Shown here in pieces: positions 8,984 through 19,591 of a stretch of DNA of 64,000 bases. The position numbers and the translations under genes are program-made. Positions within the stretch are counted from its first letter, which is position 1. Every line of letters begins with the position of its first letter. The stretch comes from Nocardia tengchongensis (lineage in GTDB: Bacteria > Actinomycetota > Actinomycetes > Mycobacteriales > Mycobacteriaceae). The stretch lies in the NCBI RefSeq assembly GCF_018362975.1, contig NZ_CP074371.1:620001-684000 (forward strand). The letters are read 5' to 3'. Under the pieces are notes generated by a model, which made no database searches, was not told the DNA's origin, and was given only the letters and a program-made list of their open reading frames with translations.

Positions 8984-11900
8984 TCAACGCCGCGCGAAGT
9001 TCTGGGGCTGCCCCTGCACGTGGGTGACATCGCCCTCGCGCCACCACGCCACCACCACCGTGGCCTCGAACGCGCCCGACAAGCGGACCCGCAATTCGTC
9101 GTGCACCACGAGATCGCCTGCGAGCAGCGGCAAATCGAACTGCAAGCGCAGCAGGACACCCAGCGGATCGGCGGTCCAGCTGGTCTCCCGGCCCTTGCTC
9201 ACCACCTCCGCCGTCACCGCCTCCGAGGCCAGCGGCAGATCCAGCAGCGTCGCCAGCGGACGCGCGCACGCCAGGTCACCGACCACCAGGCGATCGGGGG
9301 GCAGCGCCGGGCCGAACCACGGGCGGTCCAGCACCAACGCGTCGGCGGCCGGGATCACCTCGCCGGTCAGCGCCCGCACCTGACCCGGCAGCACCAGGTC
9401 CGCGGTGTCCAGGCGACCCGCGTCGAGCGCCTCCGCCAGGCGGCGGTAGGTCTGCGAAATCGATTCGGGGGTGGGCATTCTCGCCGGATCGGCGAGCGCG
9501 TCGAGGAGTTCCTCGGCGAGCGCGGGCGTCAGCACCTCCGGGTCGGCGAGCACACTGCGCAGCACCCGCAGATCATTCGCGTCGAAACCCGGCAGCTGCG
9601 GCAGCAGGCCCGTGAACAAGGTGTCGTCCGGGTGGCGCAGCAGGCCCAGGGGGATGCCGTCGATGTGCGCGTGCTGCCGCAGCCACCACGCGGTGTAGCC
9701 GTCGCGGTCGGCGACCAGGCGGCGGGTGGACTCCTCGGACAGCAACAGCCGCAGGGCTTCCGGCCACTCGGCGTCGTCGACCAGGTCCAGGTCGCGGACG
9801 GCCACCAGCTCCGCCGGATCCTCGACCAGGCTCTCCCACCAGGACTCCTCGTCGTCGAGGTGATGGTCGGGGCCGGTCGGATCCGACTCCGCCACCAGGG
9901 TGAAACCCCAGCCGACACCGATGGCGCGCAACGCCTCCGGGCCGTACCGCTCCAGCACGGCGGCGTCCACGGTGGTGAACGGCGAATCCTCGACCAGCAC
10001 CCGGCCCAGCGGCGCACCCGGCAGCAGCAATTCGTCGGCGGGTGTCAATTCGCCTTCGATATCAGGCAATTCGACCAGACCCAGCCAGGACGGCAGCACG
10101 CCCGGCGCGGCCAGGGAGTGGGCCGCCAGAGACAGCACCGCGTCCACCGTGTCCGGATCGCTCGGGTCGTCCTCCAGCGCCGCCTGCAAGCCCGGATCGT
10201 TCAGCAGATCCTCCGGCGTGGCCGGGCGCGCACCCAACCGGCCCAGCAGCTCGTGTGCCGCCTCCGGATGCGCCAGCCGGGCCCAATGCACCGGAATCGC
10301 CTGCTCCAGCTGATCATCCAGCACCACCGTGCGCGGCCCGGTCACCAGCCGGCCGTCCACCAGCGGCACCGCCAGCGCCCCCAGCTCCTCCACCGACAGC
10401 GGATCCACCGCGAACGACTCCAGCGCGTCGTACAGCGAATACCACCACTGCGGTTCCCGCTCCAGACTCGCCGACAACTCCGCGATCCGGGCCAGCCCGA
10501 CCCTGTGCACATCCAGCACGGCGAGGGCCTCGGTATGCATCCGGCCCGACAACTCCGGAATCACCAGCGGCCCCACCATCTCCGCCAGCAGATCCGCCAA
10601 CTCCGTGGTCGCACCGGTGAATACCGTGGCCCGCCGCGGCGAGGCCACCCCAACCCTCGAATCCGCCGCCGCCGGATTTCCGGCGGTGCGCGATTCATCC
10701 ACAACCGTCCCCAGCCCGAACGAGCCCGGCTCCGCGGCGTGCGCCAGGTCGTCATCGGCCAGGTCCGCGACATGGTCCAAGTCGGCGGCCCGCGCCAGAT
10801 CAGCGGCAGCGGCCAGATCGCCCGACTCGGCCGCGACCACATCGTGCGGCCCGATGGCGTCATGGGGTTCGACAGCGTCGGAAGGCGATTCGTCCTCAGG
10901 CAGTTCCCACAGCGGCAGCGTCTCCGGCTCGGCCGCGCGGGTGGCGCGCGCCTTGACGGTCGGCGCCGCGGCCTCCCGGCCGGCGGCAGCCCGAGTTCCA
11001 GCGGGACCGGACTCCCCACCCTGGTTTTCGACAGCACCCTGATCCCCGCCCGCGGCACCGCTATCCACAGGGGCCTGCGCGAAATCGGGGCCCACCGATG
11101 CGTCCGAAGACCTGTCGGCGAGCGGGACCGCGCCCGACTCCAGGCCACCGGCGGCGCTGGGGCCTGGAGTGGGTTCGGCGAGGGCGGCGTCGAAATCCGC
11201 CGGGGCGAGTGCGGGTTCGAGGTCCTGTCGGACCGTGAGGACCGGGAGCCACTCGTTGTCGCGGAGTTCGGTGATCAGGGCTTCGCGGAGCAGGGTGTCG
11301 GCCTCGCTGCGGGCGAAGCCGGGGGTCGGGACCAGGACCAGACGGTCGCGGGGCGGAAGGGCGCGGGCGAAATCGGCGTAGCCGGCGGCCAGGGCGGCCA
11401 GGGGCGCGCCGGGGAGCAGGCGGCGGCGGTCGGGCTGCATGGGGACGTCGGCGATGAGGACGGCCGGGATGGACAGTTCCTCGTCGGAGCGGGTGGGGGC
11501 GCGCAGCACGTCGGGGCGGGCTGCGACCGGGCGGCCGTCGCGCACCGGCAGCAGCCAGCGTGCGCGATCGGTGCGGTACTGCCACCACCGGGTCTCTTCC
11601 GAATTCGGGCCGGTGACAACGAGTTCGGAGATTCCGTCGCCGAGATCACGCCGGGTGCCGCTGATCTCGTCGTCGCCGATGCGAATGTTGCTCAGGGCGG
11701 GCAGTTCCAGCAGCAGGTCGGCGGCCTCGGCGCGCATCTCGGTGAGCAGTTCGACCGTGCTCACCGATTCGCGCAGGCGCAGCACGATCTCGCTGTCGAA
11801 CCCGTTCGCGGGCCGCTCCTCGATCGCCCACGCCAGCCGCAGCGCGGGCGGCTCGAAATCGCCGGGCTCGCCCGGGATCTCGATGCCCTGCACGCCGAGC

Positions 11901-12337
11901 AGCGCCCAGGTCTCGGCCCGCGAGAAACGCACCGAGCCACTCGTGGACCGGAAATCCACCTCGTCCGACACCGTCAGCACCGCGGTGAAGCCCACCCCGA
12001 ACCGGCCGACGGTCGCGCCCTCGGTCTTGCCCGAGGCGCGCAGCGCGGTCAGCGCGTGAACACCCGAAACATCCAGTGGGGCACCACTATTGGCGATATG
12101 CAGGGTGCGGCCGTCCAGCCACACGGCGATCCGCCCGGCGACGCCGGCCTTCGCCGCGGCGTCGGCGGCGTTCTGCGCCAGCTCGGTCAGCAGCCGGTCC
12201 CGGTATCCGGCGCGCACCAGGTCCGCCTCGGTGGCGGCGTCCTCCCGCAACCGGGTGGGCGAGCCGCGCCAGGCGGCCACCACCCCGGCCCGCAGTTCCG
12301 CCGTTCCGAACGGATCGGTGATTTCGGTCGCGACCAC
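8984..12337 (-). CDS. Sacsin/Hsp90-like GHKL ATPase, 1117 aa
   Basis: A large protein with an N-terminal GHKL ATP-binding domain (about residues 1-250). The N-box is ELAQNAADAAAK (about 51-62), then HIANSGAPLD and the glycine-rich lid GRFGVGFTAVL. This corresponds to the sacsin N-terminal ATP-binding-like fold, and homologues are often annotated as molecular chaperone Hsp90. A long acidic Ala/Asp/Glu-rich linker occupies about residues 390-560, and the C-terminal half is alpha-helical without recognisable motifs. No Hsp90 middle domain is evident, so a classical chaperone role is unproven. The GTG start has an AAAGGGCG ribosome site. DUF3027 follows in the same relation in related genomes. 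Confidence 0.85.
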   Translation of the reverse strand: MVATEITDPFGTAELRAGVVAAWRGSPTRLREDAATEADLVRAGYRDRLLTELAQNAADAAAKAGVAGRIAVWLDGRTLHIANSGAPLDVSGVHALTALRASGKTEGATVGRFGVGFTAVLTVSDEVDFRSTSGSVRFSRAETWALLGVQGIEIPGEPGDFEPPALRLAWAIEERPANGFDSEIVLRLRESVSTVELLTEMRAEAADLLLELPALSNIRIGDDEISGTRRDLGDGISELVVTGPNSEETRWWQYRTDRARWLLPVRDGRPVAARPDVLRAPTRSDEELSIPAVLIADVPMQPDRRRLLPGAPLAALAAGYADFARALPPRDRLVLVPTPGFARSEADTLLREALITELRDNEWLPVLTVRQDLEPALAPADFDAALAEPTPGPSAAGGLESGAVPLADRSSDASVGPDFAQAPVDSGAAGGDQGAVENQGGESGPAGTRAAAGREAAAPTVKARATRAAEPETLPLWELPEDESPSDAVEPHDAIGPHDVVAAESGDLAAAADLARAADLDHVADLADDDLAHAAEPGSFGLGTVVDESRTAGNPAAADSRVGVASPRRATVFTGATTELADLLAEMVGPLVIPELSGRMHTEALAVLDVHRVGLARIAELSASLEREPQWWYSLYDALESFAVDPLSVEELGALAVPLVDGRLVTGPRTVVLDDQLEQAIPVHWARLAHPEAAHELLGRLGARPATPEDLLNDPGLQAALEDDPSDPDTVDAVLSLAAHSLAAPGVLPSWLGLVELPDIEGELTPADELLLPGAPLGRVLVEDSPFTTVDAAVLERYGPEALRAIGVGWGFTLVAESDPTGPDHHLDDEESWWESLVEDPAELVAVRDLDLVDDAEWPEALRLLLSEESTRRLVADRDGYTAWWLRQHAHIDGIPLGLLRHPDDTLFTGLLPQLPGFDANDLRVLRSVLADPEVLTPALAEELLDALADPARMPTPESISQTYRRLAEALDAGRLDTADLVLPGQVRALTGEVIPAADALVLDRPWFGPALPPDRLVVGDLACARPLATLLDLPLASEAVTAEVVSKGRETSWTADPLGVLLRLQFDLPLLAGDLVVHDELRVRLSGAFEATVVVAWWREGDVTHVQGQPQNFARR

Positions 12338-12502
12338 GGCTTACGCCCTTTCCCGAAAAACGGTTGTTGGCACGACAAGGCCAAGCATCCGGGGTATTAC
12401 ACAGGATCCGGCGCGATCCACCGAATTCCGCGTTCGTCACGGTGCACCCGGCGGCACCGCCGGGGTGAATCCGGCGGCGCTACCGGCGGTTCGGCGAACG
12501 GC

Positions 12503-13537
12503 TCAGTTCAGCTCGGGCGACCCGGCCTCGGGTTCCACCGCGACCGCGTTCACCGCCCAGGCGTCGTCGTACACCGCGTCCGGGTCGGCCACACCGGCGA
12601 CGGCGGCGCTCTCGGTGGCGTCGACCGCGACGGCGGTCATCTCGACGTCCGCGTCGACGACACCGGCCTGCACGTCGGCGGCGTCGACCGAATCAGCGAC
12701 GGCCGCAGCCGGTTCCACGACCGCCCCCGCGCCGGATTCATCCGTTTCGCGAGCTTCTTCACCCTCGGTCGCGGCGGTTTCCGGACGCAGTTCCGCGATC
12801 GGGATCAGTTCCACGGCCGCGTCGTCGTACGCCTCGTACAGCGGAGAGCCGTTGCCGGTGGGGAGTTCGACGTCCGAATGCGCGCCACAGCCGTAGGCCA
12901 TGTGCACGACCCGCCCGTCCGCGCCCATGGCATTGCCGCACACGCCGAACGCGGCCCGCAGCGCGCCCGCGAGCGGAAGGTAGAAGCCGCAGCGGCCGCA
13001 GGTCGACGGTGCGGCGCGAGCCATGTCGGTGTCGGGGCCGAACTCGGAGAACCAGCGGTCGGCCGCCTCCTCGCGGCCCTCACGGGACAGCACCCGGGTG
13101 CGGCCGAGGCCGATCTCCAGCGCGACCTCGTCGACGGCCGGGTCGCCGCTGGCGACGTAGCCGGGCACCAGGCGCGGGTCGCCGAGCGGCGGGGCCAGCA
13201 GGTCGCCGGGCGCCAGATCGCCGGGGCGGATGCGCTGATCCCACGGAATGAAGTCGGGGGCCACCAGGGCGTCGGGGCCGGGCAGCAGCGCCGACTCGCT
13301 GACGGTGGCGACGGTCGCCTCCGGCGGGGCCGCCACCACGACCGCCCACTGCCAGCCGTGATAGCCGGGCAGCGTGGCCTCGAAGTGGTGGGTGGCCGAG
13401 GATTCGTCCTCGCCGGTCACGCCCAGATGCGCGCCCACGCCGATCGGTTCCAGATCCAGGAGCGCACGGCGGGCCAGCTGGACCGCCTCCGCCAGGATCG
13501 GCCGCACACCGGACTCGGATACTCCTACCGCGCTCAC
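12503..13537 (-). CDS. DUF3027 domain protein with Cys-rich metal-binding motif
   Basis: A 344-aa actinobacterial protein. Residues 1-150 contain the conserved GYHGWQWAVVVA and PWDQRIRPGDL blocks. A Cys-rich part follows (CGRCGF, then CGN, then YGCGAHSD, about residues 175-220) that looks like a zinc-binding site. The last 110 residues are Ala/Val/Asp/Glu-rich and low-complexity. The family is not characterised. It is divergent from the glutamine cyclotransferase gene with only 17 bp between the two starts, so the promoters must overlap. Confidence 0.85.
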   Translation of the reverse strand: MSAVGVSESGVRPILAEAVQLARRALLDLEPIGVGAHLGVTGEDESSATHHFEATLPGYHGWQWAVVVAAPPEATVATVSESALLPGPDALVAPDFIPWDQRIRPGDLAPGDLLAPPLGDPRLVPGYVASGDPAVDEVALEIGLGRTRVLSREGREEAADRWFSEFGPDTDMARAAPSTCGRCGFYLPLAGALRAAFGVCGNAMGADGRVVHMAYGCGAHSDVELPTGNGSPLYEAYDDAAVELIPIAELRPETAATEGEEARETDESGAGAVVEPAAAVADSVDAADVQAGVVDADVEMTAVAVDATESAAVAGVADPDAVYDDAWAVNAVAVEPEAGSPELN

Positions 13538-13541
13538 GCCC

Positions 13542-13547
13542 TACATT
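13542..13547 (+). promoter_or_regulatory. -10 box of glutamine cyclotransferase gene, leaderless geometry
   Basis: TACATT ends 7 nt before the ATG at 13555. The spacing predicts transcription starting on the A of the start codon. It falls inside the 17-bp gap and the DUF3027 start. Confidence 0.55.
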
Positions 13548-13554
13548 TTGCCGT

Positions 13555-14349
13555 ATGGAGCGCAAACACCGTGCACCGGTAGCGGCCGTCACGATCACGC
13601 TGTCCACGGCCCTGGCCCTGGCCGGGACCATCAGCGGCTGCACCAGCGCCGACAACACGCCGAAGTGGCGTGCCGAAGTGGTCGCGACTCGGCCGCACGA
13701 CCCGGGCGCGTTCACCGAGGGACTAGAAGCCGACGGGTCGGTCCTCTATGAGAGCACCGGACTCAACGGCCGTTCCTCCGTCCGGTCCACCGACCTGAAC
13801 ACCGGCGCCGAGATCGCGCGCGCCGACCTGCCCGCCACCCTGTTCGGCGAGGGCATCACCCGGGCCGGGGACCTGCTCTGGCAGCTCACCTGGAAGGACG
13901 GCATCGCCATCGCCCGAAACCCGGCCACGCTGGCCGAGATTCGCACGGTCCACATCGACGGCGAGGGCTGGGGGCTGTGCACGCGGGGCGACCGCGTGAT
14001 CATGAGCAACGGCGGCGCGACGCTGACCTTCCGCGACCCGCAGACCTTCGCGGTCACCGGCACAGTGACGCTGACCAGCCACAAGAACGTCAAACTCAAC
14101 GAACTGGACTGCGCGCCGGACGGTTCCGTCTACGCCAACACCTGGGCCACCGACACCATCCTGCGCATCGACCCGGACACCGGTGCGGTGCTGGCCGCCA
14201 TCGACGCCTCCGGCCTGCTCCCCGGCAGCGCCCGCACCCCGGACACCGATGTCCTCAACGGCATCGCCCATCTGCCCGGCACCGATCATTTCCTGCTCAC
14301 CGGCAAAAAGTGGCCGACGTCCTACGAAGTGCGCTTCGTCCCTGCCTGA
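13555..14349 (+). CDS. Glutaminyl-peptide cyclotransferase (plant/bacterial beta-propeller type), lipoprotein
   Basis: A 264-aa protein that would convert N-terminal glutamine to pyroglutamate outside the cell. It has a lipoprotein signal with Cys29 (TISGC). The propeller begins with the family signature AFTEGLEADGSVLYESTG and contains LWQLTWKDG, EGWGLC, KLNELDC and a closing VLNGIAHLPG, as in the glutamine cyclotransferase family (PF05096) known from papaya and Xanthomonas QC. The conserved Glu residues of the EG and NELD motifs are present. Physiological substrates in actinomycetes are unknown. Confidence 0.9.
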   Translation: MERKHRAPVAAVTITLSTALALAGTISGCTSADNTPKWRAEVVATRPHDPGAFTEGLEADGSVLYESTGLNGRSSVRSTDLNTGAEIARADLPATLFGEGITRAGDLLWQLTWKDGIAIARNPATLAEIRTVHIDGEGWGLCTRGDRVIMSNGGATLTFRDPQTFAVTGTVTLTSHKNVKLNELDCAPDGSVYANTWATDTILRIDPDTGAVLAAIDASGLLPGSARTPDTDVLNGIAHLPGTDHFLLTGKKWPTSYEVRFVPA

Positions 14350-14442
14350 TCCGGCCCGAAACGACCGGTCTCTCCGAACTTGTGGCGGCCCACACCGGCG
14401 GTAGTGCAGCCGCCGGACCGCGGCACTGCAAGAATTGGGGGC

Positions 14443-16572
14443 GTGACTGCTCCCCGTGACCCCGGTACCGATCCCGGTCGCTGGGGCGACGAGGACTCCC
14501 CCTTGATCGAACGGCATCCGGGGTACGACCGCTATCCGCCCGCGAACACCGCGGGCCGCCGCCCCCTGCCGCCGCGCGGCGATGACGACATGCCGGAATT
14601 CCTCGCCCGGCGCGCACCCACGCGTCCCGCCGACCCGCCCGAGGGGTCGCGGGGCAAACCCCCTGGCGAAGCACCGCGCGTACCGGAGGAGCACACCTCA
14701 CGCTGGGCCCGCCGCCGCCACGGCAAGGCGGACGCCCGGGACACGCCCGGGGACAACCCGCCGACCCGGCCGTACGAGACCCGGCCGGCCAACGGAACCG
14801 CGAGCGAGCCGGAAGCCTGGCAGCAGCCGCACGACTTCAACACGACCCGGAAAGTGCGCTACGACTCGGCGTCCGGACACCCCCACGAGCCCGAGGACGC
14901 ATCCCGGCGCGGGCAGGCGCCACGGCGCCACGCCTCGAAGCCTCCGCATCCGTCCGGCCCCGAGCGGTATGACGCGGAGTCGTCGCCCGCCGACCGGGGC
15001 CATACGACACGCCCCGAGCACACCCGGCCGGCGGACACCGAACCCCCGGAAACGGCTCATACCCAGGCGTTCTCGTCCGAGGCCGGCGACCAGGACAGCG
15101 GCGGGCTGCACAAGCCGCCCCGGAAACTGACCGTCACCCGGGTCGCGGCGCGCCGCAGCATCGAACTGACGCAGAGCGGTTTCGCCACCTTCCAGCGGGC
15201 GGCCAAGGCCGACGGCGCCGAGGAATCGGGGCTGACCGCGCTCGTCTACGCCACCATGGCGAACTTCGCGACCGACGCGGCGATCGCGGTGGCCCTGGCC
15301 AATACGTTGTTCTTCGCCAGCGCGACCGCGGAATCGGTCACCAAGGTGGCGCTGTACCTGGTGATCACCATCGCGCCGTTCGCGGTGATCGCACCGGTCA
15401 TCGGGCCCATGCTGGACCGGCTGCAACACGGCCGCCGGGTCGCGCTGGCCGGATCGTTCGCGATCCGCGTGCTGGTGGCCGGACTGTTGATCTTCAACAT
15501 CGACAACTGGGCGCTGTACCCGCTGGCGCTGTGCATGATGGTGCTCAGCAAATCCTTCTCGGTGCTGAAGTCCGCGGTCACCCCGCGCGTGCTGCCACCG
15601 GGAATCGACCTGGTGCGCACCAACTCTCGACTCACCGTCTTCGGGCTGGTCGGCGGCACCCTGTGCGCGGGCGGCGTGGCCGCGCTGATCGCCAAGGTCA
15701 CCGGCTCGACCGGCGCGCTGCTCTTCGCCGCCGCGCTCGCCGCCGCGGGCGCGTTCCTGAGCCTGCGCATTCCGGCCTGGGTGGAGAACACCGAGGGCGA
15801 GGTGCCCGCCACCCTCGGCTATCACGGCGGCGATTCCCGCACCGAGGTGCTGGACCCGAGCCGGGCCGGCGACGTGCCGCCCACCAAACGCCGTCAGCCG
15901 CTGGGCCGTTCGGTGGTGACGGGCCTGTGGGGCAACAGCACGGTGCGCGTGCTGACCGGCTTCCTCACCTTCTACGTCGCGTTCGTGGTGAAGACCACCG
16001 GCCATCACGGCGTGCAGCAGATCGCCATGCTGGGCATCGTGGGCGCGGCCGCCGCGATCGGCAACTTCGCCGGCAACGCCACCGGCGCGCGCATGAAACT
16101 CGGCCGCCCGCAACTGATCGTGCTGCTCTGCACCCTCGCCTGTGTCGCCGCCGCGATCGCCGCGGCGATCCTCAACAGTCTGATGGGCGCGGCCATCGCC
16201 ACCCTGATCGCGGCGGGGGCGAGCGCCCTGGCCAAGGTGTCGCTGGACGCCTCCATCCAGGACGACCTGCCGCCCGAATCCGTCGCCTCGGGCTTCGGCC
16301 GCTCCGAGACCGTGCTGCAGCTGGCGTGGGTGCTGGGCGGCGCGCTGGGCGTGCTGCTGCCCACGCTGTGGATGCCGACCATGTGGTGGAAGGGCTTCGC
16401 CGTGGTCTGCGTCATCATGGCGCTGGGCTTGATCCAGACGGTGGTCAGCTACCGTGGTCATTCGCTGCTGCCCGGTTTGGGCGGTAACCGACCTCAGCAC
16501 GCCAAGCAGGAGATCCCCGCCGCGCACGGCGCGGGGGGAACCCAACCCGTAAACGGACAGGAAACCCGGTGA
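14443..16572 (+). CDS. MFS transporter with long disordered N-terminus
   Basis: A 709-aa protein. Residues 1 to about 225 are hydrophilic, Pro/Arg/Glu-rich and low-complexity. The remaining roughly 480 residues hold about 12 membrane helices with an MFS loop motif (PMLDRLQHGRRVALA) after the second helix pair. It resembles the mycobacterial Rv0876c transporter; the substrate is unknown. GTG at 14443 follows a GGGGG ribosome site; the frame is open 63 nt further upstream without support. The stop overlaps the start of the next gene (GTGA), so the two are translationally coupled. The long disordered cytoplasmic head is unusual for MFS proteins and may bind a partner. Confidence 0.88.
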   Translation: MTAPRDPGTDPGRWGDEDSPLIERHPGYDRYPPANTAGRRPLPPRGDDDMPEFLARRAPTRPADPPEGSRGKPPGEAPRVPEEHTSRWARRRHGKADARDTPGDNPPTRPYETRPANGTASEPEAWQQPHDFNTTRKVRYDSASGHPHEPEDASRRGQAPRRHASKPPHPSGPERYDAESSPADRGHTTRPEHTRPADTEPPETAHTQAFSSEAGDQDSGGLHKPPRKLTVTRVAARRSIELTQSGFATFQRAAKADGAEESGLTALVYATMANFATDAAIAVALANTLFFASATAESVTKVALYLVITIAPFAVIAPVIGPMLDRLQHGRRVALAGSFAIRVLVAGLLIFNIDNWALYPLALCMMVLSKSFSVLKSAVTPRVLPPGIDLVRTNSRLTVFGLVGGTLCAGGVAALIAKVTGSTGALLFAAALAAAGAFLSLRIPAWVENTEGEVPATLGYHGGDSRTEVLDPSRAGDVPPTKRRQPLGRSVVTGLWGNSTVRVLTGFLTFYVAFVVKTTGHHGVQQIAMLGIVGAAAAIGNFAGNATGARMKLGRPQLIVLLCTLACVAAAIAAAILNSLMGAAIATLIAAGASALAKVSLDASIQDDLPPESVASGFGRSETVLQLAWVLGGALGVLLPTLWMPTMWWKGFAVVCVIMALGLIQTVVSYRGHSLLPGLGGNRPQHAKQEIPAAHGAGGTQPVNGQETR

Positions 16573-17381
16573 GCCAACCCAAAGCCCGCACGATCATCGC
16601 GCTGCTGGCGGTTCTAGTCGTGGTGGCCGTGGCCTATTTCGCCGCGATCGTGGTCATCGCCCGCCATACCGACAAGTCCGATCCGGAGATCACGGCGTAC
16701 GCGCACGGGAAGTCCGTGACGGTGAATCCGTTCCTGTACTGCGACCTCGAGATCTCCAAGGAACACCTCTCGATGGGCAAGTGCAACACCACCGAGGCCG
16801 TCTCCAACCTCGACGTGCCGCCCGGTTCCACGATCCAGCTGTCGCTGCCCAAGGAGATCGCCGACGCGCCCTGGGAACTGCTGATCGGGTACCGCCTGGC
16901 CAACAACAAGGCCGACGCTGAGATCCTCACCTACAAGGAGCCCTGGAAGCTGTCCGGCAAGCCGGAACGCGACAAGGACGCCAAGTGGGACCACCCGCGC
17001 ACGCTGACCATCAAGACCCCCGCCAACGAGCATGTGCAGCTGGCCATCATGGAGATGCACCTGCCCGTCCCGGCCCGTGACGAGGCCGGCAACGAAGGCA
17101 TCATCTCCCGCGGCATCTGGGCGGTGCACACGCCCGCGTTCGACCCCCGCGCTGTTCAGCTGAGACGCGGACCCTGCCGAGACAGGGTCCGCCCCAACAC
17201 GAAACGGGCCCCGGTGATCGAATCACCGGGGCCCGCTCGCTGTTTCGAGCCGTGCGGTCGACCTAGTGGTCGAGCTCCCGCGCGACGCCGCGCACCACTT
17301 CGGCGATGCGCTGGGCGGTCTTGCGGTCGGAGTACTTGCCGCGCCGCAGATCCGGCTGCACCTTGGTCTCCAGCAGCGTGA
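16569..17381 (+). CDS. DUF2771 protein; natural end probably at 17163 (frameshift in C5)
   Basis: The N-terminal helix ([21 protein letters not shown], broken into two by polar ends) anchors an extracytoplasmic beta-rich domain with conserved [15 protein letters not shown], as in DUF2771 (mycobacterial Rv0875c). GTG at 16569 overlaps the stop of the MFS gene. The frame as read runs 270 aa, but the last 70 or so residues are Arg/Pro/Cys-rich, cross two terminator hairpins and lie antisense to the cold-shock gene. Removing one C from the C5 run at 17144-17148 ends the protein at TGA 17161-17163 with DPALFS, giving 197 aa. The extension is therefore probably not real. Confidence 0.82.
   Translation: MSQPKARTIIALLAVLVVVAVAYFAAIVVIARHTDKSDPEITAYAHGKSVTVNPFLYCDLEISKEHLSMGKCNTTEAVSNLDVPPGSTIQLSLPKEIADAPWELLIGYRLANNKADAEILTYKEPWKLSGKPERDKDAKWDHPRTLTIKTPANEHVQLAIMEMHLPVPARDEAGNEGIISRGIWAVHTPAFDPRAVQLRRGPCRDRVRPNTKRAPVIESPGPARCFEPCGRPSGRAPARRRAPLRRCAGRSCGRSTCRAADPAAPWSPAA
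17167..17235. terminator. Double-hairpin bidirectional terminator
   Basis: First hairpin: 10-bp stem GCGGACCCTG at 17167-17176 with 17183-17192. Second: 14-bp stem CGGGCCCCGGTGAT at 17205-17218 with 17222-17235, three-nt loop. They separate the DUF2771 gene from the convergent cold-shock gene, and the position of the first supports a natural DUF2771 stop at 17163. Confidence 0.8.
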
Positions 17382-17703
17382 TCATGTCCTCGATGAGGCC
17401 GTGCAGCTCGTCCGGGGACTTGCGCTCGATCGGGGCGCCGTCGGTGCGCCCACCGCGGCCACCGCGCTCACCCCGGCCGCCGCGCTCCTCGCGCAGGGTG
17501 GGGGTCTCCAGCAGCTTCAGCGAAAGCGCCTGCGGGCCACGGCGACCCGCGGCCATACCGAACTCGACACGCTGGCCGGGCTTGAGCGCCTCGACACCGT
17601 CGGGCAGCGCCGACGATCGAACATAGACGTCTTCTCCCTCATCCTGGGACAGGAAGCCGAAGCCCTTTTCGACGTCGTACCACTTCACCTTGCCGGTCGG
17701 CAC
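17263..17703 (-). CDS. cspB: Cold-shock domain protein (CspB-like) with C-terminal helical extension
   Basis: Residues 1-67 form a cold-shock OB fold ([20 protein letters not shown], then [10 protein letters not shown]) with the RNP1-like KGFGF and RNP2-like DVYVR nucleic-acid motifs. An RGG-type linker ([13 protein letters not shown], about residues 77-89) follows, then a helical tail of about 50 residues with no assigned role. The total of 146 aa is twice a minimal Csp and close to mycobacterial CspB (Rv0871). The second GTG (17703, PTGKVKW) is preferred because it aligns with known starts and follows GGGTGA; a GTG at 17712 adds three residues. The protein likely binds single-stranded RNA. 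Confidence 0.9.
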   Translation of the reverse strand: MPTGKVKWYDVEKGFGFLSQDEGEDVYVRSSALPDGVEALKPGQRVEFGMAAGRRGPQALSLKLLETPTLREERGGRGERGGRGGRTDGAPIERKSPDELHGLIEDMITLLETKVQPDLRRGKYSDRKTAQRIAEVVRGVARELDH

Positions 17704-17840
17704 TGCGCTCACCCGTTCGTCATTCCAGCCCGGCGTGACCGGGCAAAAGAACGCGCCCCACACAGCTATGCAGGACGCGACTGAGCTTCGAGTCTACCCC
17801 GGTGCGAATAGCCCGAGCACATCAGTTTTACGGTCTCGAG

Positions 17841-18071
17841 GTGTCCAATACTTCTTCCGAGCAGACCCCTCGCCGTTCCGCGAGCTGGCTGCTCTATGTC
17901 CCCATGGGGTTGTTCGCGATCGGATTGCTGGCGGTTTTCGCGATCTTCGGCGTCGGGCTGCTGACCGATTCGAAGCCGGGGGTGTGGCTGTACCTGCTGG
18001 CGATGTGCGCGCCGCTGGGCTTCCTGCTGTCGATCGTCTACGCGCTGTGGTCGGGCCGCCGGGCGCGCTGA
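17841..18071 (+). CDS. Small two-helix membrane protein
   Basis: About 76 aa: a polar N-terminus SNTSSEQTPRRSAS, two predicted membrane helices (about residues 17-40 and 49-70) and a basic end SGRRAR. It is divergent from the cold-shock gene. GTG at 17841 is taken as the start because upstream residues lack hydrophobic or conserved character, but an upstream GTG at 17802 is possible. I do not recognise a family; related actinomycetes carry a membrane protein gene in this place. Confidence 0.6.
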   Translation: MSNTSSEQTPRRSASWLLYVPMGLFAIGLLAVFAIFGVGLLTDSKPGVWLYLLAMCAPLGFLLSIVYALWSGRRAR

Positions 18072-18099
18072 GATTGCCCAGTTCGTTACCCGGCCACAC

Positions 18100-18117
18100 A
18101 TGTGATCTTCGTCACAT
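18100..18117 (+). promoter_or_regulatory. CRP/GlxR-type cAMP receptor protein site upstream of rpf
   Basis: ATGTGATCTTCGTCACAT is a perfect match to the TGTGA-N6-TCACA consensus with extended symmetrical ends. It lies about 365 bp before the rpf start and about 200 bp before the riboswitch, in the region where the rpf promoter must be. CRP (Rv3676) control of rpfA is established in M. tuberculosis. Confidence 0.75.
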
Positions 18118-18248
18118 AACAGAAGGGTCACAGACTGGTGACGGACGCCTATCGGCCGAGACTCGCCGCAACCACCTGCACAGACGCCCCACGGAACCCG
18201 TTGTGCCGGTATGTGACCCGGACGGACACGACGGTTACCAAATGGTGA

Positions 18249-19097
<849 letters not shown>

Positions 19098-19114
19098 CAG
19101 CCCAGCGCTTCCCC

Positions 19115-19145
19115 GAATGCCCCGCATCGACGATGCGGGGCATTC
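19115..19145. terminator. Terminator after rpf
   Basis: GAATGCCCCGCAT and its exact complement (13 bp) flank a 5-nt loop, followed by GTCATTT. Confidence 0.75.
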
Positions 19146-19263
19146 GTCATTTCCGGGGCATTCGCGAGCATTGACCGCAGGTTGCTGACGGAACGCCATG
19201 ATGGGCGCGAACTTCCGGGTGCCGGGGCGGGCGCTCGGTACGGGCGCATGCCAGAATGACTTC

Positions 19264-19449
19264 GTGGTGAACAAATCGAACAAGCCCTATGTGGACAATG
19301 GCTGGCCGGAGACCAACGGCGATCACGCGGTCACCGAGCTCTCCTCGACGCGCTCCGGTGGACTCTCGCCCTACGGCGAGGACATGGAGTTCCCGCTCCC
19401 GGTCGAGCAGCTGCCCTACGTGCACCCGCACACCATCGTCAACCGCTGA
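19264..19449 (+). CDS. Small conserved-looking acidic protein, function unknown
   Basis: About 61 aa, without membrane segments or signal. It ends in a distinctive [18 protein letters not shown]. Tandem GTG codons at 19264 and 19267 are the likely starts; the frame is open further up, but that region shows no coding character. It stands between rpf and the helicase-associated gene, where M. tuberculosis has the small gene Rv0863, so a homologue is possible by position. I cannot assign a function. Confidence 0.6.
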   Translation: MVNKSNKPYVDNGWPETNGDHAVTELSSTRSGGLSPYGEDMEFPLPVEQLPYVHPHTIVNR

Positions 19450-19591
19450 TCCGAGGTTCGACCGACAACCATGCGGTTAACGGCGCTCGTTCCCGGGCGG
19501 CCGCCGCGCCCACGATTCCAGGCCCTGCCTACCGCCTGGTCGCCGCGGCGGTCGCTGAACCGCGCCCGCACTCCCCGACGGATCGGGTGAA

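Noticed and set aside
8972..13582. 1536-codon + strand frame opposite the ATPase and DUF3027 genes
   Set aside because: Antisense shadow of two well-supported genes, composed mainly of Arg, Gln and His.
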